Positions 1 through 5,518 of a DNA stretch of 6,923 nucleotides are shown here, in pieces. The translations under genes were made by a program, and so were the position numbers. The DNA comes from Treponema sp. (GTDB lineage Bacteria > Spirochaetota > Spirochaetia > Treponematales > Breznakiellaceae): NCBI GenBank assembly GCA_031274565.1, contig JAISPY010000104.1:1-6923 (forward strand). The letters are read 5' to 3'. The notes under the pieces are model-generated. The model was not told the origin of the DNA. It saw only the letters and a list, made by a program, of their open reading frames with translations, and made no database searches. Position 1 is the first letter of the stretch; every line of letters begins with the position of its first letter.

Positions 1-1628
1 GGGTGCGCGTTAGGCATTATTTTGATTACCTGTTCATGTATCTTATCCACCCCTATAATTAAAGCCTTGGCGGTGTTCATCCCATAGTAATACGCCTTGT
101 AATACTTGGGAGCATAGACGTTCACCCAATAGTCACCGAAGGCGTCAATCACCTGGGGCAGGGTAAGGTTTAAAACCTTGCAAATATTGCCCAGCACCGT
201 CTGAATAACCGCGTCATCAATATCCGCGATACGGGTAATGTGCAGGTCTTCCGGCAGATTCGATTTCCTCAAAATTTCGTGCCATTTCTCCTTACCTGCC
301 ACGCTCTGCACTAAATCGGCAATACACAGCACGATGGTCCCCTTCATACTGTTTTTGCTGGCGCTGACCTTCTGCGGTGAAACCTTAAAGACCGAAGCCT
401 CGTCTTTCACTTCACTGACGCTTACCAAATTGAGTTTTACCAGATCGATTGATTTTTCTGTGTACCCAGCCGCCGCGTCCGCATCGGAGAGGATAGTACG
501 GGAAGCCTGCTTAACCTCTTCGGTAATGGAAACGAGCTTTCCCAGATCCTCTTCTATAGCGCCGCTTTTTTCGACGATGGTGGCGGAACCTCTATGAATA
601 AGACCTGCGCCCTGTTTTATGGCTTCATAATTCTCAATGAGCCGTTCCATGTTACTGGTCTGCTGGGCAACCCCATCCTGTATAGCCCGCTGATTGACCG
701 TAACCGTTTTTACCGAGGTAAAAATACGGTCAAAGATACTGCCGGTGGAGGCGTTGGTATTTTTCGAGGTAACCACCGCGCTTTCCATGGATTTTTTCAG
801 ATCCTTCATACTGGTCGCAATAATCTTGGACTGATTATTCGCGTTTTCCGCCAGTTTACGGATCTCATCGGCCACCACCGCGAAGCCTTGTCCCGATTCC
901 CCTGCGTGGGCCGCTTCAATCGCCGCGTTCATGGCCAAGAGATTCGTCTGGCTGACGATGCCATTGATAGCCTTGTTCGCTTCAAGTACCGTATCGAACT
1001 TGGTGTTCAGTACATCCATCGTTTCCGCAAGGTGTACCATCGCGTCCCGCCCGAGTCCCGCGTTGTTGTTCAGGGCTTCATATTCGGCGATAGTACTTTG
1101 GATAATCCGGTCCACATTCGTGATGCTGGACCGTAAATCCTCAATGATAGATGCACTGGCGTTTACCTGGGCTATTTGCCCATCAATGGCGCTATTTTGT
1201 CCCGCCAGGGTTCGATGTATATCGTTTAAAAGGCCTGAAACGTGTTCCGTACTTTCTGACTGTACCGTGATAAGGTCATTGACTGCGTTGATTGACGTGC
1301 CGATATTCGCGACATTGGCATGGGTTTCCCTTATAAACGTATACAAGGCGTCGGCATTTTTTTCCGTGTGATCGGTTCCGCGTTGAATAAGGTGAATCAT
1401 ACCGTCAAGACTGGCAACAAACCCGTTAATCCCCCGCTTCAAATGGTCCATATCGCCCGTACCCTCCGCCGGCAGACGAAGCGCAAGATTCCCTTCTCCC
1501 TGGGCCAGTTGTTCCAGCGCCTGGGTTATCTGCTGTAAGGACGCCTTCTTTTGCCGACCCCGGATGATGCTCAACGCCGCAAAAGCAAGGAACAGAACCG
1601 CCGCTATGACTATCCCCACTACATTCAT
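1..1628 (-). CDS. Methyl-accepting chemotaxis protein with C-terminal H-NOX (heme NO/O2-binding) domain, partial at C-terminus
   Basis: This is a chemoreceptor that should pass a gas or redox signal to CheW/CheA and so to the flagellar motor. Translation from the ATG at 1628 gives 542 complete codons before the left edge. Residues 4-22 form one hydrophobic membrane helix. Residues about 34-80 resemble a HAMP-type linker, followed by a long helical signalling region. The hairpin tip at about 224-262 carries the MCP hallmarks QTNLLAMNAAIEAA and GFAVVADEIRKLAE. There is no periplasmic sensor domain. From Met428 the protein changes to an H-NOX domain: MKGTIV start, an IDD near +43, FGDYW, and GVDKIHEQV. 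His531 (H-NOX position 104, codon 38-36) aligns with the proximal heme ligand His102 of the Thermoanaerobacter H-NOX. The distal pocket and the YxSxR heme-propionate motif lie beyond the window. A GGGAGG ribosome site supports the start. The family assignment is firm; the ligand (O2 or NO) cannot be told. Confidence 0.93.
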   Translation of the reverse strand, partial: MNVVGIVIAAVLFLAFAALSIIRGRQKKASLQQITQALEQLAQGEGNLALRLPAEGTGDMDHLKRGINGFVASLDGMIHLIQRGTDHTEKNADALYTFIRETHANVANIGTSINAVNDLITVQSESTEHVSGLLNDIHRTLAGQNSAIDGQIAQVNASASIIEDLRSSITNVDRIIQSTIAEYEALNNNAGLGRDAMVHLAETMDVLNTKFDTVLEANKAINGIVSQTNLLAMNAAIEAAHAGESGQGFAVVADEIRKLAENANNQSKIIATSMKDLKKSMESAVVTSKNTNASTGSIFDRIFTSVKTVTVNQRAIQDGVAQQTSNMERLIENYEAIKQGAGLIHRGSATIVEKSGAIEEDLGKLVSITEEVKQASRTILSDADAAAGYTEKSIDLVKLNLVSVSEVKDEASVFKVSPQKVSASKNSMKGTIVLCIADLVQSVAGKEKWHEILRKSNLPEDLHITRIADIDDAVIQTVLGNICKVLNLTLPQVIDAFGDYWVNVYAPKYYKAYYYGMNTAKALIIGVDKIHEQVIKIMPNAH

Positions 1629-1632
1629 GCTG

Positions 1633-1638
1633 CCTCCC
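1633..1638 (-). promoter_or_regulatory. Ribosome binding site of the MCP-H-NOX gene
   Basis: On the minus strand GGGAGG lies 4 nt before the ATG at 1628. It fixes this ATG as the start and places the membrane helix at the very N-terminus. It contrasts with the plus-strand genes in this window, whose starts lack such a site. Confidence 0.75.
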
Positions 1639-1678
1639 GTATGGTACTTTAAGACCCGCGCACGAATATTTTATGCTC

Positions 1679-1692
1679 ATTGCTTACGCAAT
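1679..1692. promoter_or_regulatory. Small dyad ATTGC-N4-GCAAT upstream of the MCP gene
   Basis: A perfect 5+5 bp inverted repeat with a 4-nt spacer lies 51 bp upstream of the MCP start. On the minus strand a possible TAAAAT (-10) follows it by 4 nt (ATTTTA at 1669-1674), and a possible TTCTTA (-35) lies 18 bp upstream of that -10, so the dyad would sit inside the promoter spacer. This is where a repressor or activator dimer could act. No known regulator is recognised, and the promoter match is weak. Confidence 0.35.
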
Positions 1693-1697
1693 AAGAA

Positions 1698-1725
1698 AAT
1701 ACCATGACCATTAGGTCATGGTATT
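1698..1725. promoter_or_regulatory. 28-bp perfect inverted repeat between the divergent genes
   Basis: Arms AATACCATGACC (1698-1709) and GGTCATGGTATT (1714-1725) are exact reverse complements around a 4-nt ATTA spacer. Read on the minus strand the stem is followed by TTCTTATT, so it could work as a weak terminator or as a leader hairpin. No minus-strand gene is seen to its right that would need a terminator. An operator for a dimeric regulator of one or both divergent genes is the alternative. A TTGCTG-17-TATATA plus-strand promoter candidate (1724-1752) overlaps its right end. Confidence 0.5.
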
Positions 1726-1766
1726 GCTGCGCCGGTCCTTAGCGTATATATAGTGTATATGATCAG

Positions 1767-1794
1767 TTGAAAAAAAACAATTGAAAAAAAACAA
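1767..1794. repeat. Two exact tandem copies of a 14-bp A-tract unit
   Basis: The unit TTGAAAAAAAACAA occurs twice back to back (1767-1780 and 1781-1794) and is followed at once by TATAAT (1795-1800). The phased A8 tracts could bend DNA or act as an UP-like element upstream of promoters for the aminopeptidase gene. The TATAAT has no well-spaced -35 hexamer. The repeat itself is certain; its role is inferred. Confidence 0.6.
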
Positions 1795-1869
1795 TATAAT
1801 AAACGTACCGGTAGAGAGGCATTGCAAGTATCCTGTTCCAGAGACTCCTGTATTGCTTAAAAAACCTCC

Positions 1870-1897
1870 TTGGATAATTCCTAAAAACGGATATAAT
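1870..1897 (+). promoter_or_regulatory. Promoter of the aminopeptidase gene, abutting its start codon
   Basis: TTGGAT (1870-1875), a 16-bp spacer and a perfect TATAAT (1892-1897) form a sigma-70-type promoter. Only 8 nt separate the -10 box from the ATG at 1906, so transcription would begin at or just before the start codon. No Shine-Dalgarno sequence is present upstream of the ATG, in keeping with a leaderless message. Upstream promoters (for example near 1795) could instead give a leader of about 100 nt. Confidence 0.6.
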
Positions 1898-1905
1898 AAA
1901 AAACT

Positions 1906-3060
1906 ATGGATAAAAAATTTTCAAAATTTGCCGCGCTCAAAGCCCTTACCGGAGCATCGGAGGCCCTTCACGCCGCGGCCCGGATTGCGATTACAAGCTG
2001 TCTCAAGGTTAAGCCCGGGGAGCAGGTCATCATCGTCAGCAACCCCGAAACAGAGGTAGCCGCCATTGCAGCGGCCCTCTACGATGCGTCCCTTGATGCC
2101 GGAGGGCTTCCAGTGCTCCTGTTCCAGCCGGTAAAAACCCAGATGGATTTTGCCGAACTAGGGGTGCTTGCGGCGTTTTCCGCACATCCGGAGGTGTTTA
2201 TTTCTCTGAGCGCGGAGAAGTTGGGAAAAGACAAGAAGGGTATCACCACACCCTATACCTATCAGGGGGTCAACTACGACCATATCTTTCACCTGCAACT
2301 GTACGGTGAAAAAACCTGCCGAGCCTTCTGGTCCCCTGCTACCACCATCGAATCTTTTATCCGTACCGTGCCGATTGATTACGCGCTGCTGAAACGTCGC
2401 TGCGCCGGGGTTAAGGCTGCGCTGGATGCGGCGGTATCCATACATATCACCGCCCCCGGCGGGACGGATATCCGCTGCTCCCTCCGGGGGCGCAAGGCGC
2501 GATCCGACGATGGGGACTTCTCTGAAGGGGGCAGCGGCGGAAACCTTCCCGCCGGGGAGACCTTTATCAGTCCTGAGAATGGAACCGCTCAGGGGCTCAT
2601 CGTCTTCGACGGATCCATCAGTCTCCATGATCGGGATCTGCTCATCCGGGATCCCATACGCTGTACCTTGGAACAGGGCTTCATCACGGCGATACAAGGG
2701 GGCGCTGAGGCTGCGGCATTGGGAGCGACCATCCGCTTAGCGGAAACCAATGCCCGGGACTATGAAAATGCCGGAACCCTGCCAAAGGGAGCGGGGGAGA
2801 TCTACGCCCGGAATGCCCGGAACATCGGGGAAATCGGTATTGGTCTTAACCCGGCGGCCCGTATTGATGGACACATGCTGGAAGATGAGAAAGCCTTTCA
2901 TACCTGTCATGTGGCGGTAGGGCTGAATTACGACGATGATGCCCCCTGCCTCATCCACCTGGACGGCCTGGTTAAAAATCCGACCATCCGGGTCTATGCG
3001 GAAGATGGAACCGAACGGATCATTGAGCAGGATGGGAACCTGGTGGAGCCGATAGGATAA
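1906..3060 (+). CDS. M29-family aminopeptidase (AmpS/AmpT-like, leucyl aminopeptidase type)
   Basis: A 384-residue cytoplasmic metallo-aminopeptidase that would remove N-terminal residues from peptides using two divalent metals. The N-terminal part has the family's KPGEQVIIV segment (36-44) followed by an alpha/beta region. The C-terminal part carries the metal-site pattern of family M29: NLPAGETF with Glu218, IGEIGIGLNP with Glu309, CHVAVGLNY with His335 and Tyr342 (His+7, as in AmpS), and IHLDG with His351 and Asp353. Which glutamates bind metal is inferred by position. The protein is somewhat shorter than classical M29 enzymes (about 410), and the spacings between motifs differ. It therefore probably belongs to a divergent subfamily, and its substrate is unknown. 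It stands alone on the plus strand. No plus-strand intrinsic terminator with a T-tract follows it. Confidence 0.82.
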   Translation: MDKKFSKFAALKALTGASEALHAAARIAITSCLKVKPGEQVIIVSNPETEVAAIAAALYDASLDAGGLPVLLFQPVKTQMDFAELGVLAAFSAHPEVFISLSAEKLGKDKKGITTPYTYQGVNYDHIFHLQLYGEKTCRAFWSPATTIESFIRTVPIDYALLKRRCAGVKAALDAAVSIHITAPGGTDIRCSLRGRKARSDDGDFSEGGSGGNLPAGETFISPENGTAQGLIVFDGSISLHDRDLLIRDPIRCTLEQGFITAIQGGAEAAALGATIRLAETNARDYENAGTLPKGAGEIYARNARNIGEIGIGLNPAARIDGHMLEDEKAFHTCHVAVGLNYDDDAPCLIHLDGLVKNPTIRVYAEDGTERIIEQDGNLVEPIG

Positions 3061-3080
3061 TCTAGGTGAGGTATGGACAT

Positions 3081-3104
3081 AAAAAAGGCCGGTTTACACC
3101 GGCC
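3081..3104 (-). terminator. Intrinsic terminator of the envelope operon (minus strand)
   Basis: On the minus strand a 7-bp GC-rich stem GGCCGGT/ACCGGCC (arms 3104-3098 and 3093-3087, 4-nt loop) is followed directly by six T residues (3086-3081). It lies about 100 nt beyond the stop of the gene ending at 3208. On the plus strand the same hairpin has no T-tract, so it should serve the minus strand. Confidence 0.8.
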
Positions 3105-3161
3105 AGCCTTTAAGGCTTGTCGGACCTATAGTGATTTGGGAGGGGAACTATACATCCGACA
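3105..3161 (-). other. Structured RNA segment: long stem-loop with C-rich loop plus short hairpin
   Basis: On the minus strand TGTCGGA (3161-3155) pairs with TCCGACA (3124-3118). The stem continues through a U-G wobble and one G/G mismatch into TATAGT/ACTATA (3152-3147 and 3132-3127), closing a 14-nt loop that contains UCCCCUCCC. The wobble exists only in the minus-strand RNA, which favours that strand. A second short hairpin AGCC/GGCT (3117-3105) follows, then the terminator. A TATATT box (3170-3165) sits just before the first stem. It may be a 3' UTR of the envelope operon or a separate small RNA of about 80 nt. Confidence 0.45.
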
Positions 3162-3207
3162 TTTAATATATCGGCAGCCCCAGGCCCATTCTTAACTGTT
3201 TTTTACC

Positions 3208-4188
3208 TCATTCGCTTTCAGAAATCGTAACATCCACCGTGAGGGCGACCTTGTAGGTTTTTCCCTTTTGCACCTGGAGGGGCCGGATGATCGAATAATC
3301 GCTCATTTCAAACTTAACCTCATGGGATCCCGGTTCCACCGGATACGGCCCCGCGGTATGGTCCACCGGTTCATTGTCAAAATAGATCCGGGCATTTTCA
3401 GGGGCCTCGAAGATGATAAGCGGGGTGGGATCCTGTAATGCGATGGTTAGCTCCAGGATCTTGCCCCGTTCCACCAGAAACCGCCGACTTTCATTCCGGT
3501 AATCATCCGAGAGGATCACCAGGTGATGCTCCCCTTCCCGTAAGAGCTGTTCTTCAAGATGCCGTTCGATAAGCACATCATCAATGAGGAGGATGAAGGG
3601 TCTTCCTGGAAGCTGTTCAGGATAGCGGAACCGGATCCGTACCGCCCCCTCGTTGGTGAGAATCGGTTTCACCTGTAATTGAAAGACCATGGCCTCGATC
3701 TCGGCGCTTAATCCCTTGATAACCGGCATGAGCCTGAAGAGGATGGGAAAGGAGGACGGCGGGATGATGCCCGTAGGTACCGAGACGTAGGGGGTGGTCC
3801 GCAGCCCGTGAGCAGTCTTGAGGGGAATCTGGTACACGGTCTGGATCTTATTCGGCACCGGCTCAAAACTGATTTGCCGTCCTGCCACATCGGCAATACC
3901 CGGTTCTGGGATCGTGTCCAGATCTGCGTACAGGGCAATGGCCAGGCTCCCTCGGTGGGGTAAAAAGGTTTGCGGGACGGTCAACTCCAGGGAGACTCCC
4001 CGGAAAAACCGGGTATCCTGGTCGAGGGCAATGATCACGGAACTGACATGGGAGAGGGGCAGGGATACCCCTTCGGGATGCTGTAGAGAAACCTGCATAT
4101 CCCCGGCAATGAGGACCCGTATGGATTCAGCCTGGAGGTAAAAGCCTGTGAACAGGAACCACACCAGTATGCCGTACCTCGGTTTCAT
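3208..4188 (-). CDS. Secreted protein of unknown function with PEGA-like C-terminal domain
   Basis: A 326-residue protein whose exact function I do not recognise. Residues 1-22 form a signal peptide (basic MKPR, then a hydrophobic run, ending LQAES), so it is exported to the periplasm or envelope. The body is rich in beta-strand patterns without obvious catalytic motifs. Residues about 257-320 (IIFEAPENARIYFDNEPV, then GPYPVEPGSHEVKF and a VQKGKTYKVAL strand) resemble PEGA-type surface beta domains, in which an N-terminal strand is followed by a proline/glycine turn. It starts 4 nt after the stop of the M23 peptidase gene, and its likely ribosome site (AAGAAGGA) lies inside that gene's last codons. 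The two are therefore probably co-transcribed and translationally coupled, which suggests a shared cell-wall or envelope task. Confidence 0.8.
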   Translation of the reverse strand: MKPRYGILVWFLFTGFYLQAESIRVLIAGDMQVSLQHPEGVSLPLSHVSSVIIALDQDTRFFRGVSLELTVPQTFLPHRGSLAIALYADLDTIPEPGIADVAGRQISFEPVPNKIQTVYQIPLKTAHGLRTTPYVSVPTGIIPPSSFPILFRLMPVIKGLSAEIEAMVFQLQVKPILTNEGAVRIRFRYPEQLPGRPFILLIDDVLIERHLEEQLLREGEHHLVILSDDYRNESRRFLVERGKILELTIALQDPTPLIIFEAPENARIYFDNEPVDHTAGPYPVEPGSHEVKFEMSDYSIIRPLQVQKGKTYKVALTVDVTISESE

Positions 4189-4192
4189 GTTG

Positions 4193-5146
4193 TTACCGTA
4201 TTCCTTCTTTAAACAAGTATTTTCCCGGATCTTGCGCCTTGCCGTTTTGCCGTAACTCGAAATGCAGATGCGGCCCAGTTGACTGTCCTGTGGAACCTAC
4301 CCTCCCTATAAGACTACCGGATTCTACTCGCTTTCGCAAGACCGTATTGATTTTGGACAGATGCCCATAGAGGCTTACCCAAGTATCCCCGTGGCGGATG
4401 ATGATGTATTTCCCATAAATCGCGTCTTCTCCGATTTCCGTAACCACCCCTTCCCGGGCGGCGTATACTTCGGTTCCTGCGGGAGCGGCCAGATCCAAGC
4501 CGTTGTGGTTGCGCAGTCTCCCGGTAACCGGATTCACCCGCATCCCAAAGACGCTGGTCAAGCGGTACGTGCGCAGGGGATACCGGAAGCCCGTATGGAG
4601 GAAAAAGATCCGCTCCGTAGGACTGAAGTCCGCGCCGGGGATAAACCGGAAGTGTTCTTTGCCCTCCTTCCGGGTGAGGGTGATGCGTATCCCCCTTTCG
4701 TTCATTCTGGTAGAAGCCAAGAGCCGTTCCAGATCAGATCGAGGCTCCTCTGGGATGAAAAGCCCTGGGGCCGAGGGAAGCAGCAGGGGACCGTGGCGTT
4801 CCAGGGAACTGGGGTGGGGTATCCGATTGAGGGTGACCAAACTGGCAAGGGAAATGGTACACCGGGCCGCAAGGCTCAGGAGATCTTCCGAACCTTGCGG
4901 GGTATAGGCATAGACGGTGAGGGCTTCTGCGATAGCCTGAGGCTGCTCTCCGGTCCGTTCCAGGTTAAAAATACGCTTCCGGGCAAATTCCACATCCGCT
5001 AGATACTGCTTAAACCCTGAATCCTGGGTATCCAGTCGGAAAATCGTGGGGAAACCCGCGCCAAGGCTCTCCGCCCCGTCCGCCGGGAGGCTGTACCAGA
5101 GGATCGTACCAAGCATGATAAGGAGCAGCGGGGCATCTGGTTTCAT
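4193..5146 (-). CDS. LysM-M23 peptidase (murein endopeptidase-like)
   Basis: A 317-residue exported zinc peptidase expected to cut peptide cross-links in peptidoglycan. Residues 1-25 are a signal peptide or membrane anchor. Residues about 76-125 resemble a LysM peptidoglycan-binding domain (LLSLAARCTISLASLVTLN, then LLLPSAPG). The M23 domain spans about 189-312 and is complete: HNGLD with zinc ligands His214 and Asp218, LYGHLS with His262, and GPHLHFE with His293 and His295. All expected catalytic and metal residues are present, so it should be an active enzyme, not a degenerate EnvC/NlpD-type activator. It is the first gene of a two-gene operon. No Shine-Dalgarno sequence is visible before the ATG (upstream CAAAATCCT). 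Confidence 0.9.
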   Translation of the reverse strand: MKPDAPLLLIMLGTILWYSLPADGAESLGAGFPTIFRLDTQDSGFKQYLADVEFARKRIFNLERTGEQPQAIAEALTVYAYTPQGSEDLLSLAARCTISLASLVTLNRIPHPSSLERHGPLLLPSAPGLFIPEEPRSDLERLLASTRMNERGIRITLTRKEGKEHFRFIPGADFSPTERIFFLHTGFRYPLRTYRLTSVFGMRVNPVTGRLRNHNGLDLAAPAGTEVYAAREGVVTEIGEDAIYGKYIIIRHGDTWVSLYGHLSKINTVLRKRVESGSLIGRVGSTGQSTGPHLHFELRQNGKAQDPGKYLFKEGIR

Positions 5147-5164
5147 AGGATTTTGATAGGTTTA

Positions 5165-5194
5165 ATTCTACCGGGAACTGCTAAAAAAAGGCAA
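5165..5194 (-). promoter_or_regulatory. Candidate promoter of the envelope operon
   Basis: On the minus strand TTGCCT (5194-5189), an 18-bp spacer and TAGAAT (5170-5165) lie upstream of the M23 peptidase start. The -35 overlaps the second arm and T-tract of the ferredoxin terminator. The predicted leader is only about 12 nt. Read-through from the ferredoxin gene is the alternative source of transcription. Confidence 0.45.
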
Positions 5195-5215
5195 GGACCG
5201 TTACGCCCTTGCCTT
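5183..5215 (-). terminator. Intrinsic terminator of the ferredoxin gene
   Basis: On the minus strand AAGGCAAGG (5215-5207) and CCTTGCCTT (5196-5188) form a 9-bp stem around a 10-nt loop and run into a T7 tract (5189-5183). It begins 21 nt after the ferredoxin stop codon. It makes the ferredoxin largely monocistronic and separates it from the M23 operon. Confidence 0.9.
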
Positions 5216-5236
5216 ACCGCTTACTTATACTTCCGA

Positions 5237-5413
5237 CTAGCTTGCCGCGGCAATAGCTTCTGACGGACAGACTTCAGCGCATTTACCGCAATCCTGACAT
5301 TTCGCGGGATCGATCCACTGGGCTCCGTCCTTTTCGGAGATTGCTGCGGCTTCGCACTCGCTGACACAGGCTTCGCAATTAGCGCACTCATCCTGATTAA
5401 CCTTATACGCCAT
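5237..5413 (-). CDS. 2[4Fe-4S] ferredoxin, 58 residues
   Basis: A small soluble electron carrier of the clostridial type, expected to shuttle low-potential electrons between oxidoreductases such as pyruvate:ferredoxin oxidoreductase or hydrogenase (family knowledge; no partner gene is present here). Two cluster motifs are intact: Cys10-x2-Cys13-x2-Cys16-x3-Cys20 and Cys39-x2-Cys42-x2-Cys45-x3-Cys49-Pro. The first motif has Glu instead of the usual Pro after its fourth cysteine. The length matches the roughly 55-60 residues usual for the family. The ATG is fixed by GAGAGG (5425-5420) 6 nt upstream, and the gene has its own promoter and terminator. Confidence 0.95.
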   Translation of the reverse strand: MAYKVNQDECANCEACVSECEAAAISEKDGAQWIDPAKCQDCGKCAEVCPSEAIAAAS

Positions 5414-5445
5414 ATAATACCTCTCTTAAAATATGTAGTTTTTAA

Positions 5446-5474
5446 ATAATAGTACCGGAGCAGACAAAAAGCAA
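5446..5474 (-). promoter_or_regulatory. Promoter of the ferredoxin gene
   Basis: On the minus strand TTGCTT (5474-5469), a 17-bp spacer and TATTAT (5451-5446) form a good sigma-70-type promoter. The predicted transcript starts near 5439, giving a leader of about 26 nt with a proper Shine-Dalgarno site. It is divergent from the diguanylate cyclase promoter, with 9 bp between the two -35 boxes. Confidence 0.7.
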
Positions 5475-5483
5475 GCGTTACCC

Positions 5484-5511
5484 TTGCAGCGCATCTTAGA
5501 TTCGATAGAAT
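5484..5511 (+). promoter_or_regulatory. Promoter of the diguanylate cyclase gene, abutting its start codon
   Basis: TTGCAG (5484-5489), a 16-bp spacer and TAGAAT (5506-5511) precede the ATG at 5519 by only 7 nt. Transcription would start at about the A of the ATG. No Shine-Dalgarno sequence is seen, so the message may be leaderless, as proposed for the aminopeptidase gene. Confidence 0.55.
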
Positions 5512-5518
5512 ATACAGT

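Noticed and set aside
594..1136. A 180-codon plus-strand open frame across the MCP gene
   Set aside because: It is antisense to the clearly conserved MCP hairpin region and its translation shows no family features. It exists because of the codon bias of the real gene.
1781..2059. An upstream TTG start for a 92-codon plus-strand frame
   Set aside because: It is in a different frame from the aminopeptidase, starts within the A-tract repeat, and its product shows no features.
2158..2697. A 179-codon minus-strand open frame inside the aminopeptidase gene
   Set aside because: It is antisense to conserved M29 sequence and has no ribosome site or domain signal.
4361..5002. A 213-codon plus-strand open frame across the M23 peptidase gene
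   Set aside because: The opposite strand encodes LysM and M23 motifs with all metal ligands, while this frame gives low-complexity sequence with no recognisable domain.
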